Both the position numbers and the translations under genes were made by a program. The notes under the pieces are model-generated. The model worked only from the letters and a program-made list of their open reading frames with translations. It searched no databases and had not been told where the DNA came from. DNA of 64,000 nt from Sphingomonas sp. 35-24ZXX. GTDB lineage: Bacteria; Pseudomonadota; Alphaproteobacteria; Sphingomonadales; Sphingomonadaceae. Location: assembly GCF_000786215.1 (NCBI RefSeq), contig NZ_JROG01000003.1, positions 372,001 through 436,000 of the forward strand, written 5' to 3'. This document shows, in pieces, positions 17,935-29,065 of this stretch. The first letter of the stretch is position 1; every line of letters starts with the position of its first letter.

Positions 17935-19236
17935 CGCCTGAAACCGGCCCCAATCCTTGTCCGACAGCCTCACGGACAGCCAGATATCGTCTTCCTGCTC
18001 GCGGCTGTCGAGCACTTCGCCATGGGCATGCAGCCAGGCAATCTTCTGGCCGTCATGGCGCGCAAGGTGGACCTTGTGCACCCGGTGACTGATCACCAGC
18101 GCGTTCGATGCGGCCCGCAGCAAGGCGCTCACCCCTTCCCCAGTCAGCGCCGAGATCGGACAGACAGTACGATCGCGTGGCATCGCGTCGACGAGGTTTG
18201 CGCGCGCGTCTTCATCGAGAATGTCCCACTTGTTCCATGCCTCGATCAGCGGAATTGCAAGCCCCTGCTCCGCCAGCACCGGATCAAGATCCAGCCCCAG
18301 GTCAGCAAGGATCGTCTCCACCGATTGCGCCTGCATTTCGGCGTCGGGATGCGAGAGGTCGCGCACATGGATGATGAGATCGGCAGAGAGCACCTCTTCC
18401 AGCGTGGCGCGGAATGCTGCGACTAGCTCTGTGGGAAGATCGGAGACGAAACCCACGGTGTCGGACAGGATCACCTTTTCGACACCATCGAGCCGGATCG
18501 CGCGCATGGTGGGATCGAGCGTCGCAAACAGCAGATCTTCGGCCATCACGCCGGCATTGGTCAGGCGGTTGAACAGCGTCGATTTGCCCGCGTTGGTGTA
18601 GCCGACCAGAGCTACCACCGGCCAGGGTGCCTTCTGCCGCCGCTCGCGGTGCAGTCCGCGTGTGCGCTTGACCTGCTCGAGCTCCTTGCGCAGCTTGGCC
18701 ATGCGATCACGGATCATGCGACGGTCGGCCTCGATCTGCGTTTCACCGGGACCACCCAGAAAGCCGAAGCCGCCGCGCTGGCGCTCGAGGTGAGTCCAGC
18801 TGCGCACCAGCCTGCCCGCCTGATAATCGAGATGCGCCAGCTCGACCTGCAACCGCCCTTCGGCTGTCGCGGCACGCTCGCCGAAGATCTCGAGGATCAA
18901 TCCGGTGCGGTCGATGACCTTGATCTTGAGCCGCTCTTCGAGATTGCGCTGCTGGATCGCCGACAGGCTGCCATCGACGATCAGCAGCTCGGCTTTCTCG
19001 TCTTCCAGGCTGGCGGCGATTATCTCCACCTGCCCGCCCCCGAACAGCGTCGCGGGGCGTGCTGTCCGGATGCGAAAGGCATGCGCAGCACAGACCTGGA
19101 TGCCGATCGCGAGCGCAAGGCCGCGCGCCTCATCGAGGCGTGCGTCGGGATCGATCGCGCCGCGTCGGCCAAGCTCGGGATAGGCTATGACGGCCCGCGC
19201 ACCGCGGGCGTACTCAAGGGTCTGAGGGTCGTTCAA
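17929..19236 (-). CDS. hflX: GTPase HflX
   Basis: The protein has 435 residues. The start must be the TTG at 19236 (or an unseen later codon), because a TAG lies in frame four codons upstream and no ATG occurs for more than 170 codons; AAGGA is present about 12 bases before the TTG. The glycine-rich HflX N-domain (FGGGQVE), a coiled-coil segment (about 165-200) and the G domain follow: GYTNAGKST (212-220), DTVGF and NKWD. HflX binds and splits stalled 70S ribosomes under stress. It is last in the hfq-hflX pair, 39 bases after hfq, and meets mazG tail to tail. Confidence 0.95.
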   Translation of the reverse strand: MNDPQTLEYARGARAVIAYPELGRRGAIDPDARLDEARGLALAIGIQVCAAHAFRIRTARPATLFGGGQVEIIAASLEDEKAELLIVDGSLSAIQQRNLEERLKIKVIDRTGLILEIFGERAATAEGRLQVELAHLDYQAGRLVRSWTHLERQRGGFGFLGGPGETQIEADRRMIRDRMAKLRKELEQVKRTRGLHRERRQKAPWPVVALVGYTNAGKSTLFNRLTNAGVMAEDLLFATLDPTMRAIRLDGVEKVILSDTVGFVSDLPTELVAAFRATLEEVLSADLIIHVRDLSHPDAEMQAQSVETILADLGLDLDPVLAEQGLAIPLIEAWNKWDILDEDARANLVDAMPRDRTVCPISALTGEGVSALLRAASNALVISHRVHKVHLARHDGQKIAWLHAHGEVLDSREQEDDIWLSVRLSDKDWGRFQAL

Positions 19237-19275
19237 GCTTTGTATCTATCCTTGTCCGCCCCCAACACCATGGGG

Positions 19276-19773
19276 TCAGTCTTCATCGCCTTCGGCATCG
19301 GCCCAGTCACCGGTCAGATCGACCGGGGCGTTGGGCTGGACGGTCGAAACCGCGTGCTTGTAGGCCAGCTGCGCCATGCCTTCGCGTTCGAGCAGCATGC
19401 AGAACAGGTCATAGGCTGCGACCTTGCCCTGCAGCATCACGCCGTTGATCAGGAACATCGTCACCGGAACACCTGTTTCCTGCACCGTGCGCAAGAACAC
19501 TTCCTGAAGGTTGCGGTTCTTGGCGCTCTTGGCCCCCATCAGCCCGGCAAACATGCCAAGGTCGATCGGCTGAGCGGGCATCACGGTCGAAATCGCGTGC
19601 TTGTAAACCAGCTGCGACTGGCCATCGCGGCGCAGCATCACCGAGAAATTGTCGAACCAGGTCACGATGCCTTGAAGCTTGACGCCCTTGACGAGGAACA
19701 TGGTTACGGGAATTTTGGATTTTCTCAGGGAGTTGAGGAAAACATCCTGAATGCTTTGAGCCTTTTCGGTCAT
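19276..19773 (-). CDS. hfq: Tandem (two-Sm-domain) RNA chaperone Hfq
   Basis: The protein has 165 residues from ATG 19773 (GGGGGT upstream); E. coli Hfq has 102. Two complete Sm-like domains lie in one chain, at residues about 6-68 and 87-149, offset by 81. Both keep the IQD/LQE, LQG and YKHA-ST signatures. Domain 1 keeps the basic rim (Arg17, Lys18, Lys20) and Lys32. Domain 2 has Gln98, Glu99, Gly101 and Met113 at those places but keeps Gln90, Phe124, Lys139 and His140 of the proximal U-binding pore. A ring of six Sm folds would therefore be a trimer with alternating rims (inference). The acidic C-terminal tail is short ([11 protein letters not shown]). It pairs small RNAs with mRNAs; it is followed by hflX and preceded by ntrX. 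Confidence 0.95.
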   Translation of the reverse strand: MTEKAQSIQDVFLNSLRKSKIPVTMFLVKGVKLQGIVTWFDNFSVMLRRDGQSQLVYKHAISTVMPAQPIDLGMFAGLMGAKSAKNRNLQEVFLRTVQETGVPVTMFLINGVMLQGKVAAYDLFCMLLEREGMAQLAYKHAVSTVQPNAPVDLTGDWADAEGDED

Positions 19774-19925
19774 TTTTGACCCCCGGTCTTGGTGACGACG
19801 TTGCGCCACGGTTCTTGAAAAGCCGATCCGCCACATCCGGCCCCGGCTGCGCTGGAGAATACGCAGTTCCTACATAGTGCCGAACCGGCAATGCGCCAAT
19901 GGTCAGTTTGCAGCTTTCTCGCCGA

Positions 19926-21290
19926 TTATCGGTCGTGCAGCCCGAGCAGCTTGAGCTTGCGATGCAATGCGGACCTTTCCATCCCGATGAATTCGGCGGT
20001 CTTCGAAATATTGCCCGAAAAACGGCGGATCTGGATCTTGAGATATTCGCGCTCGAAGCTTTCGCGCGCCTCGCGCAGCGGGACGCCCATCAGGCTGGAA
20101 ATGCCCGCCGCGCGCCCGCCATCGCCCTGCACCAGTTCAGGCGGCAGCATGTCGACATCGATCCGGCTCAATCGGCCCCGCGGCGCAAGGATGATCGTGC
20201 GCTCGATGACATTGCGCAGTTGGCGGACATTGCCCGGCCAGTTGTAGCTCTGCAGCGCCGCCATGGCCTCGCTGCTGGTCTCCGGCGGCGTGATGCCGTG
20301 CTCGCTGGCAAACCGGGCGACATAATGCTCGACCAATGCAGGAATGTCGTCGCGCCGGTCGGTCAGCGCGGGAATCTCGACGGGGACCACGTTCAGGCGA
20401 TAGAACAGGTCTTCGCGGAAACGACCTTCGGCGATTTCGTGCTCCAGATTGCGCGAGGTGGCCGACACGAACCGCACGTCGACCTTGATCGGCCGTGTCG
20501 ATCCGACACGGGCAAAGCTCTGATCGGTCAGCACGCGCAGAATCTTGGCCTGGGTCGATTCGGGCATGTCGGCGACCTCGTCGAGGAACAGTGTGCCGCC
20601 ATGGGCCCGCTCGAGCAGGCCAGGGGTGGCGGGCCGGTTCTGATCCTCTTCGCCGAACAGCTCCTGCTCGAACCGGTCGGGCGTCATGCGGGCGGAGTTG
20701 ACCGTGATGAAAGGACCGCTGGCACGCCCGCTCCAGCTGTGCAGCAACCGTGCCGCAACCTCCTTGCCGACGCCGGCAGGCCCGGTGATCAGCAGGCGGC
20801 TGCCACTGTTGGCGACCCGCTTGAGCGTTGCGCGCACGGTGTTGATCGCGCTGGAATTGCCGGTCAGCTCGTCAGAGATGCCGAGCTTCTCGCGCAGTTG
20901 CGCGTTTTCGCGGCGCAGCCGCGCGGTTTCGGTGCCGCGCGCCACCATATGGATCAGCCGCTCGGCCTCGAACGGCTTTTCGATGAAATCCATCGCGCCG
21001 CGCGAAATCGCCGAGACAGCGGTGTCGATATTGCCATGGCCCGAAAAGATGATCACTGGCAGGTCGGCATCGCGCGCCTTGATCTCGTCGAGCAGTTCAA
21101 GCCCGTCCAGCATGCTGCCCTTGAGCCAGACGTCAAGCAGCACCAACGAAGGCCGTCGTTCGTCGATCGCGGCCAGGGCCTCGTCGCTCACCCCGGCGGT
21201 TCGGCAGCGATAGCCCTCGTCCTCCAGCACGCCGGATACCAGGTCGCGAATGTCGCGTTCGTCGTCAACGATCAGAATTTCCAAAGGCAT
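19926..21290 (-). CDS. ntrX: Response regulator NtrX, NtrC family, without GAFTGA loop
   Basis: The protein has 454 residues: receiver domain with phospho-acceptor Asp53, AAA+ domain with P-loop GPAGVGKE (170-177) and Walker B LFLDE (234-238), and a C-terminal Fis-type HTH (ERSALHRKLKLLG). The sigma-54 contact loop is missing: after ELFG (210-213) the sequence is EEDQNRPATPG where NtrC has GAFTGA. It is thus unlikely to activate sigma-54 in the classical way. It starts three bases after the ntrY stop, with AGGAAAG inside the ntrY end as its binding site. NtrX/NtrY systems control nitrogen, redox and envelope genes in alphaproteobacteria. Confidence 0.93.
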   Translation of the reverse strand: MPLEILIVDDERDIRDLVSGVLEDEGYRCRTAGVSDEALAAIDERRPSLVLLDVWLKGSMLDGLELLDEIKARDADLPVIIFSGHGNIDTAVSAISRGAMDFIEKPFEAERLIHMVARGTETARLRRENAQLREKLGISDELTGNSSAINTVRATLKRVANSGSRLLITGPAGVGKEVAARLLHSWSGRASGPFITVNSARMTPDRFEQELFGEEDQNRPATPGLLERAHGGTLFLDEVADMPESTQAKILRVLTDQSFARVGSTRPIKVDVRFVSATSRNLEHEIAEGRFREDLFYRLNVVPVEIPALTDRRDDIPALVEHYVARFASEHGITPPETSSEAMAALQSYNWPGNVRQLRNVIERTIILAPRGRLSRIDVDMLPPELVQGDGGRAAGISSLMGVPLREARESFEREYLKIQIRRFSGNISKTAEFIGMERSALHRKLKLLGLHDR

Positions 21291-21293
21291 AGA

Positions 21294-23618
21294 TCAGTTG
21301 CTTTCCTCATCCTGGGCGGTGGGGCTCAGCTCGCCGCGCGGCCGTTCGGCGCGCGCTGACATGGCCGGCATCTTTTCGGTCCCTGCGCGCCGGTTGTCGG
21401 CGCCGCTGTCCTGCAGAGCGCTACCCTTCAGCAACGCGGTGTCCATGCGAATGGTTACGCGGGTTCCCCCTTCTGCATTGGGTTCGAACGACAATTCGCC
21501 GAAATGCTCCTCGACAATCTTCTTGACGATCGCGAGGCCCAGCCCCGTGCCCTTTTCGCGCGTGGTCATGTACGGCTCGACAATCCGGTCGCGATCGGCG
21601 GGCAGGCCGATGCCATTGTCGTCGAGCATCAGCACAAGGTGCTGGTCGTGCAACGAAACCGTCGCGGTCACCGCGCCCTGGTGACCTTCGTCGCCCTGCT
21701 GGCGTGCCTCGATCGCCTCGACCGCGTTCTTGAGGATGTTGGTGACGGCCTGGCCGATCTGGCGGCGGTCACAGTACAGATCGCTGCCCTCGTGCACTCC
21801 GTCGGCGGCAAAGCGGATGCCGGGATGCGCGACTTCCTGCAGGAAGATCGCCTGGCGCACCAGATCGAAGAAATTCTCTTCACGGAACACCGGCTTGGGC
21901 ATCCGCGCGAAGGAAGAGAACTCATCGACCATGTTGCGCAGGTCGCCGACCTGACGGACGATGGTGTCGGTCAGCTGACCGAACGTGGCATCGTCTTCGC
22001 TGACCTTGCTGGCGTATCGCCGCTTCAGCCGTTCGGCGGCGAGCTGGATCGGGGTCAACGGGTTCTTGATTTCGTGCGCGATGCGTCGCGCGACATCGGA
22101 CCAGGCCGCCTGGCGCTGATCGACCAGCTGCTGGGTGATGTCCTCGAAGGTGATCACGATGCCATAAGGCTCGCGCACCACGCGCACGGCCAGGGTCAGC
22201 AGATCGTTGCCGCGTGAATACTGGATCACCGCCTTTTCGGTGCCCTCCCCCACCAGCCGCGCAAAGGGCGGCGCGGTGCTGGAGAGGGTGCAGCCCAGGC
22301 ACTGTTCGGCATTGACCTGCAACAGCCGCTGCGCCGTACTGTTCATCAGCCGCACCATGCCCATCGGATCGACCGAAATGACCCCGGCGCTGACCGATTC
22401 GAGCACGGCTTCGGTAAACGCGCGGCGATCGTCGAGCTGGCTATTTGCGCGGATCAGCGCGGAGGTCTGTTCGGCCAGACGGCTGGCCATGCGGTTGAAT
22501 GCCCGGCCCAGCACGCCGACCTCGTCGGTGCGGTTGGCGGTATCGACCCGGATCGCGAAATTGCCGGTGCTAATATCACGCGCGGCGCCCGCCATGTCGG
22601 TCAGCGGACGCACCATCCGGTCGGCGAACTTGAGCGCCGCCCAGAGTGCGACCGCGACGAGCAGCAGTGAGACGACGAACAGCGCGATGTTGAAGCGGAC
22701 CTGAAGGTTCTGCGAACGCGAGAACAGCGCTTTGTAGTCCGACAGTACCGTCTGCGCGCGTTCCCACTGGCTGAGCGCAAGCTGGTTGGAGGCGCGCGCC
22801 ACATAGAGATAGACCTTGGCATCGCGGTCGATCGGCGTGACCACCTCGATCCGGTCGGACTCGGCGGAAATGACCGCGCTTTCGCCGCCGTCGAGCTTGC
22901 GGATGATGTCCGGGCTGACGCGATCCGACGATGTCCGGTTATCGGGGTCGACGATGGCGGCGGTGCGCAGCACGCCATCTTCGCCCACCTCGACGATCGC
23001 CGACTCGTTCATCTTGCGACCGACGACCTGGAAGACATAGGCTTCGGCGAATTCGGGGCTGTCGATCCGAGTCTGCTGGAGATATTCGCGCAGGTCGCTG
23101 GCCATCGCGACGGTTTCGGCCGAGACGTCGCGCCGCCCTTCCTCGTAATAGCCCCGCGCCAGGTCGTTGGCATTCTCCAGCATCGTGCGGGCACGATCGG
23201 AGAACCAGAATTCTACGCCATACTGAAACAGCAGCGAGGTGATCACCACCACCAGCAGCATGGGGATCGACGAGATCAGCGAGAACAGGGCCACGAAGCG
23301 GACATGCAGCTGCCCCGTCCCTTCCTCGCCGCTCGCATTGGCGCGGCTCAAAGCGACACGACGCCCGATAAGCGCCAGTAGCGCCATCGCCGGCACCAGA
23401 TTGGCCACCAGCAACGTTGCGGTGATCGGCGCGGGCACCATCGCCTGACGGCCCTGATAGCTGCTCACCAGCCACCAGGATGTTGCGATCATCACCACCA
23501 GTAGAACGACGCAGCCCAGTTCCAGCAGCGGAAAAAGGCTGCCCTTGCGCATCATCACCGTAAAGCGGCGCGCGAGACGGCTCTTGCGGGGTGCAGGAAG
23601 TGCGGCGGACGCAGGCAT
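21294..23618 (-). CDS. ntrY: Membrane sensor histidine kinase NtrY
   Basis: The protein has 774 residues from ATG 23618; the frame opens 11 codons earlier with a TTG. Order of domains: N-terminal transmembrane helices (about 35-60, 70-95 and 110-130 region), a periplasmic sensor of roughly 190 residues, another helix (near ALFVVSLLLVAVALWAALKF), HAMP, PAS (about 400-500), HisKA with HEIKNPLTP, and the HATPase domain (NILKNAVEA, DNGIGLP, GTGLGLAIVKK). It phosphorylates NtrX. The gene follows ntrC by 84 bases and overlaps the ntrX ribosome binding site. Confidence 0.93.
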   Translation of the reverse strand: MPASAALPAPRKSRLARRFTVMMRKGSLFPLLELGCVVLLVVMIATSWWLVSSYQGRQAMVPAPITATLLVANLVPAMALLALIGRRVALSRANASGEEGTGQLHVRFVALFSLISSIPMLLVVVITSLLFQYGVEFWFSDRARTMLENANDLARGYYEEGRRDVSAETVAMASDLREYLQQTRIDSPEFAEAYVFQVVGRKMNESAIVEVGEDGVLRTAAIVDPDNRTSSDRVSPDIIRKLDGGESAVISAESDRIEVVTPIDRDAKVYLYVARASNQLALSQWERAQTVLSDYKALFSRSQNLQVRFNIALFVVSLLLVAVALWAALKFADRMVRPLTDMAGAARDISTGNFAIRVDTANRTDEVGVLGRAFNRMASRLAEQTSALIRANSQLDDRRAFTEAVLESVSAGVISVDPMGMVRLMNSTAQRLLQVNAEQCLGCTLSSTAPPFARLVGEGTEKAVIQYSRGNDLLTLAVRVVREPYGIVITFEDITQQLVDQRQAAWSDVARRIAHEIKNPLTPIQLAAERLKRRYASKVSEDDATFGQLTDTIVRQVGDLRNMVDEFSSFARMPKPVFREENFFDLVRQAIFLQEVAHPGIRFAADGVHEGSDLYCDRRQIGQAVTNILKNAVEAIEARQQGDEGHQGAVTATVSLHDQHLVLMLDDNGIGLPADRDRIVEPYMTTREKGTGLGLAIVKKIVEEHFGELSFEPNAEGGTRVTIRMDTALLKGSALQDSGADNRRAGTEKMPAMSARAERPRGELSPTAQDEESN

Positions 23619-23702
23619 AGTGCTTATTCTACAACAGCTCTGTTGCCGCAATACAAGAGCTTTCGCGCAAAACCCGGGCTATCACCGCATTTGCCAACCG
23701 GT

Positions 23703-25118
<1,416 letters not shown>

Positions 25119-25132
25119 GCGCTGCGGTGTCC

Positions 25133-26209
25133 TTACGATGCCAGGGGCAGGAAGAGGCGGAAATGGGTGAGCCCCAGCGCCGTATCGCGGTCGTGCACGA
25201 TCCGGCCGTTCATGTCGCGCACCAGTTTCTGCACCAGCGCAAGACCCAGCCCCTGCCCGGTCTTCTTGGTGGTGACGAACGGGGAGAAGATGTCTTCGGC
25301 GATATCGGTGTCTATGCCCGGGCCGTTGTCGGTCACGCGCACCTCGACCGGCAGCCGGATGTAGCGATCGTCGCGCGACAGCCGCAGCCGCACGCCGCTG
25401 ACGAACTTCGTGGTCAGCGTGATGCAGGCGTCATCCTGCCCTTCCATCGCCTCGCGGGCATTGGTGATCAGGTTGAGCAGCACCTGGACGAGATTGTCGG
25501 CATCGGCGAGCACCGGCGGGATTGATGGATCAAACCGCTCGACGAACTGGACGCTGTCCGGGTGCGCAGTCTCGACGATTTCGCGAACCCGGCTCAAGGG
25601 CTCGTAGATGTTGCAGGGCCGGGTCGGCGCGGCGGTGCGGCTGGTGAGCGACTGCATCTGGTCGATCAGCAATGCAATGCGATCGACCTCCGAAGTGATC
25701 AGGCCCGACAATCTGCGCCCGGCTCCGTCGAGCTGGCGTTCGATGAGCTGGGCCGCGCCCTTGATCGCGGCGAGCGGGTTCTTGATCTCGTGCGCCAGGA
25801 TATCTGGCCCTCGCACCGCAAAGCCTTCGGTCCCCGCCTCGCTTTCGAACAAGGGCGAACCCACGCCGGATTCGTTGAGCACCAGCAGTTGCCATCCCTC
25901 GCCCTGCCCTACCGGGCTCAGCGAGATATCGACCTTGCGCACGCTGCTGCGGCCGATGTGGACGCGCATGCCATGTGCGGCGAGGTTGGTATCAGGCTGG
26001 TTGAGCGCAGCGCCGATGCGGACATCGTCGAACCGCAAAAACTCGGCCAGCGGCCTGCCGATCAACCGTCGGGCACTTTGTTCGAGCAGGTTTTCAGCGG
26101 CCGCATTGGCCGCCGCGATGGTGCGATCGGCGTGCAGCATGACGACTGCCATTGGCAGGCTTTGCAGCTGGGCGACCGCATCCGGAACCGGCTCGGCCAT
26201 GGCTGTCAT
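25133..26209 (-). CDS. ntrB: Nitrogen sensor histidine kinase NtrB
   Basis: The protein has 358 residues with no membrane segment. An N-terminal PAS domain (about 12-115) is followed by HisKA with LAHEIKNPLAA (His140) and an HATPase domain (NLITNAREA, DNGPGID, GQGLGLALVQKL). NtrB phosphorylates or dephosphorylates NtrC according to PII status. The ATG at 26209 overlaps the dusB stop (TGATG); a second ATG three codons later is also possible. Confidence 0.95.
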   Translation of the reverse strand: MTAMAEPVPDAVAQLQSLPMAVVMLHADRTIAAANAAAENLLEQSARRLIGRPLAEFLRFDDVRIGAALNQPDTNLAAHGMRVHIGRSSVRKVDISLSPVGQGEGWQLLVLNESGVGSPLFESEAGTEGFAVRGPDILAHEIKNPLAAIKGAAQLIERQLDGAGRRLSGLITSEVDRIALLIDQMQSLTSRTAAPTRPCNIYEPLSRVREIVETAHPDSVQFVERFDPSIPPVLADADNLVQVLLNLITNAREAMEGQDDACITLTTKFVSGVRLRLSRDDRYIRLPVEVRVTDNGPGIDTDIAEDIFSPFVTTKKTGQGLGLALVQKLVRDMNGRIVHDRDTALGLTHFRLFLPLAS

Positions 26210-27216
26210 CAGGCGGCGACGCGCTGCAGCCAGGGGCGGTAGAACTCACCCAGCATCGCAAGCACCACATCGGGATTGTCGATCTGGTTCATCTTGTTGC
26301 GCAGTTCGGCCGAGCCTGGCAGCCCCTTGGTGTACCAGCCCAGATGCTTGCGAGCCATCTTGACCCCGGTATCGGTGCCATAATGCTCGAGCATCGCCTG
26401 ATAATGCTCGACGATCACGGCATACTGCTCGTCGAGATCAGGATCGGGCAGCGTCTCGCCGGTGCGCAGGGCGTGCATGACCTGCCCCAGCAGCCACGGC
26501 TTGCCATAGGCTCCGCGGCCGATCATCACGCCATCGGCGCCACTCTGGTCCAGCGCGGTGCGGGCATCCTCGATGGAGCAGATGTCGCCATTGACGATCA
26601 CCGGCAGCTTCACCGCAGCCTTGACCTTCGCGACGAACGCCCAGTCGGCAGACCCCTTGTACATCTGGTTGCGGGTACGACCGTGCACGGTGATCAGCTT
26701 GGCACCCAGATCCTCGGCGATCCGCGCAAGCTCGGGCGCGTTCAGGCTGTCGTGGCACCAGCCCATGCGCATCTTCACGGTCACCGGCACCTTGACGGCC
26801 TTCACCGTCGCTTCGATCAGGCTGGCGGCCAGCGGCAGGTCGCGCATCAGCGCAGAGCCGGCATCGCCATTGACCACCTTCTTGACCGGGCAGCCCATGT
26901 TGATGTCGATGATGGCCGCGCCGCGATCCTCGTTGAGCTTGGCCGCCTCGGCCATTTCCTTGGGGCCGCAGCCTGCCAGCTGCATCGACACCGGCTCTTC
27001 GACTGGATGCCAGGCCGCCTTCTGCAGCGACTGGCGGGTTTCGCGGATCATCGCCTGGCTGGCGATCATTTCGGTGACGTTGAGCCCCGAGCCATAGCGG
27101 CGCACCAAAGTCCGAAACGGCATGTCGGTCACGCCGGTCATCGGCGCGAGCAGCACCGGTTCGTCGATCTGTAGCGGGCCGATGTGGATCGGCTTGAGCG
27201 CGGGAGCATGGGTCAT
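26209..27216 (-). CDS. dusB: tRNA-dihydrouridine synthase DusB (NifR3)
   Basis: The protein has 335 residues, a flavin TIM barrel. LAPMTGVTD at the start binds [13 protein letters not shown] carries the catalytic Cys109, and [15 protein letters not shown] and GDICSIEDA are standard Dus motifs. It reduces uridine in the tRNA D-loop with NADPH. It is the first gene of the dusB-ntrBCYX-hfq-hflX transcript, an arrangement shared by many alphaproteobacteria (nifR3-ntrBC), and is divergent from ispDF. Confidence 0.96.
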   Translation of the reverse strand: MTHAPALKPIHIGPLQIDEPVLLAPMTGVTDMPFRTLVRRYGSGLNVTEMIASQAMIRETRQSLQKAAWHPVEEPVSMQLAGCGPKEMAEAAKLNEDRGAAIIDINMGCPVKKVVNGDAGSALMRDLPLAASLIEATVKAVKVPVTVKMRMGWCHDSLNAPELARIAEDLGAKLITVHGRTRNQMYKGSADWAFVAKVKAAVKLPVIVNGDICSIEDARTALDQSGADGVMIGRGAYGKPWLLGQVMHALRTGETLPDPDLDEQYAVIVEHYQAMLEHYGTDTGVKMARKHLGWYTKGLPGSAELRNKMNQIDNPDVVLAMLGEFYRPWLQRVAA

Positions 27217-27303
27217 GATGGGATCTGTGCCTAATATTTGGGCAGGCCCATAATCGCAAAGCCGCTAGCGGGCAAGCGGCACTTGGTCTATGCGCCCTGC
27301 CCG

Positions 27304-28488
27304 ATGACCGACACGCCATCCCTTGCGACACCGGATTCCCACCGCATCGCTGCGCTTGTGGTGGCAGCAGGCAAGGGCCTGCGGGCGGGCGGCGACCTTC
27401 CCAAGCAATTCGCTCTCCACCAGGGCAAGCCGCTGCTTCGTCACAGCATCGAGGCGTTCGTTGCGTGGCATCCCGGTATCCGCCTGGTTGTCGTGATCGG
27501 CGAGGGCCAGCAGGCCCTGGCCGAGCAGGCGCTTGAGGGGATCGAGGGCGTGGAACTTGTCATCGGTGGCGCCGAGCGACGGGACTCGGTGCGGCTGGGC
27601 CTGCTCGCCATCGCTGCCAATGGCGGAGCGGAAAAGGTCCATATCCACGACGCCGCGCGCCCGCATCTGGCAGTCGACGTTCTGTCGCGGCTGGACGCCG
27701 CGCTGCAAACATCCCCCGGTGCCGTGCCCGTCTTGCCCGTCGTCGACAGCATCGTGCGCGGCGATGATGGCCTGATGCAGGCAGCGGTGGAACGATCCGA
27801 CCTCTGGCGGGTACAAACGCCGCAGGCCTTTCATTTCGATGCGATCCTTGCCGCGCATCTCGCCTGGCCCGATGACGCCACCGCCACCGACGATAGCCAG
27901 ATCGCTCGCGCCCATGGCCTAGCTGTCGCGCTGATCGAGGGCGATGAGGCACTGAAGAAGATCACCTTTGCTCAGGATTTTGCGATGACCGCCTCCCCTC
28001 CTGTCGTCTTTACCCGCACCGGCATGGGCTATGACGTCCACCGGCTGGCAAGCGGCGAGGAGCTTTGGCTGGGCGGCATCCGGATCGAGCACGATCGCGG
28101 ACTGGTCGGCCACAGCGACGCCGATGTCGCGTTGCACGCGATCACCGATGCGCTGCTCGGTGCGATGGCGCTGGGCGATATCGGCGAGCATTTTCCGCCG
28201 AGCGACCCGCAATGGCGTGGCGCGGATTCCGCGCAATTTTTGGCGCATGCAGCCTCGCTGGTCAGGGCCAAGGGCGGCGAAATCGCCAATATCGACCTTA
28301 CCATCATTTGCGAGGCGCCGAAAATCGGCCCGCACAAGGCCGCCATTCAGCAACGCATTGCCACTATCCTTGGCGTCCGGGGCGATCAGGTCGGGGTCAA
28401 GGCGACCACGACCGAACGCCTTGGCTTTACCGGACGCGGCGAAGGCATTGCCGCGCAGGCGGTGGCCAACGTGATGGTCACCGGATAA
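27304..28488 (+). CDS. ispDF: Bifunctional IspD/IspF (MEP pathway)
   Basis: The protein has 394 residues from ATG 27304. Residues about 14-225 are MEP cytidylyltransferase (AAGKGLRAGG for CTP binding, HDAARP, TDDSQ). Residues about 236-394 are 2-C-methyl-D-erythritol 2,4-cyclodiphosphate synthase (GYDVHRL with metal ligands Asp244 and His246, GHSDADVALHAITDA, and TTTERLGFTGRGEGI at the end). The fused protein makes steps three and five of isoprenoid precursor synthesis. The fusion is frequent in alphaproteobacteria. No strong ribosome binding site is visible before this start. Confidence 0.96.
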   Translation: MTDTPSLATPDSHRIAALVVAAGKGLRAGGDLPKQFALHQGKPLLRHSIEAFVAWHPGIRLVVVIGEGQQALAEQALEGIEGVELVIGGAERRDSVRLGLLAIAANGGAEKVHIHDAARPHLAVDVLSRLDAALQTSPGAVPVLPVVDSIVRGDDGLMQAAVERSDLWRVQTPQAFHFDAILAAHLAWPDDATATDDSQIARAHGLAVALIEGDEALKKITFAQDFAMTASPPVVFTRTGMGYDVHRLASGEELWLGGIRIEHDRGLVGHSDADVALHAITDALLGAMALGDIGEHFPPSDPQWRGADSAQFLAHAASLVRAKGGEIANIDLTIICEAPKIGPHKAAIQQRIATILGVRGDQVGVKATTTERLGFTGRGEGIAAQAVANVMVTG

Positions 28489-28507
28489 CAGATCAGGAAA
28501 CAATCGC

Positions 28508-29065
28508 ATGACAACCCCACAGATCTTCAGGAATTCCGCCAGGGCCCTGCTGCTGGCTGGCGCAATGGTGAGCTTGCCCGTGCAAGCCGCGCAGACCGCG
28601 GCAGGTGGCTGCCTGACGCCGACCGAAGCCCAATCGGTGGCCGTGGCAGCGTTGCCCGATGCCCTGACCAGCGCACGGCGCGCCTGCCTGCCGCACCTGC
28701 CCGCGACCGCCGCGCTGACCCGGTCGTCGGCGCGAATCGCGCAGGTCTATCAGCCCGCCGCCGAAAGGGCCTGGCCCAAGGCTGGCCGCGCCTTCATGGC
28801 GGCAGTCGAGCTGCCGCTGCCCCCCGAAACCGATCCCGCGCTGGTCCGCCCGCTGCTGACGGCTGCGATTTCGGCGATGGTCGAGCAGGAAATCAAACCG
28901 ACCGATTGCAGCGCCATCGACGAGTTCTACGGCGCGCTCGAACCCTTGCCGCCCGAGAATATCGGCAAGCTGCTGGTCGCCATCCTCAAGATGGATGATT
29001 CCGCCAAGAAGCCTGGTGCGCGGGATGCGACACCGTTTACGATCTGCAAGGACGGCGCAAAGTGA
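28508..29065 (+). CDS. Secreted protein of unknown function
   Basis: The protein has 185 residues. AGGAAA lies upstream of ATG 28508. A signal peptide is clear (cleavage near VQAAQ, about 26-28). The mature part is Ala/Pro-rich and mainly helical, with four cysteines (about 35, 60, 138 and 181) that could form two disulfides. I do not recognise a family. It sits between ispDF and pncC, and its stop overlaps the pncC start (GTGA), so it is co-transcribed with pncC. Confidence 0.75.
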   Translation: MTTPQIFRNSARALLLAGAMVSLPVQAAQTAAGGCLTPTEAQSVAVAALPDALTSARRACLPHLPATAALTRSSARIAQVYQPAAERAWPKAGRAFMAAVELPLPPETDPALVRPLLTAAISAMVEQEIKPTDCSAIDEFYGALEPLPPENIGKLLVAILKMDDSAKKPGARDATPFTICKDGAK

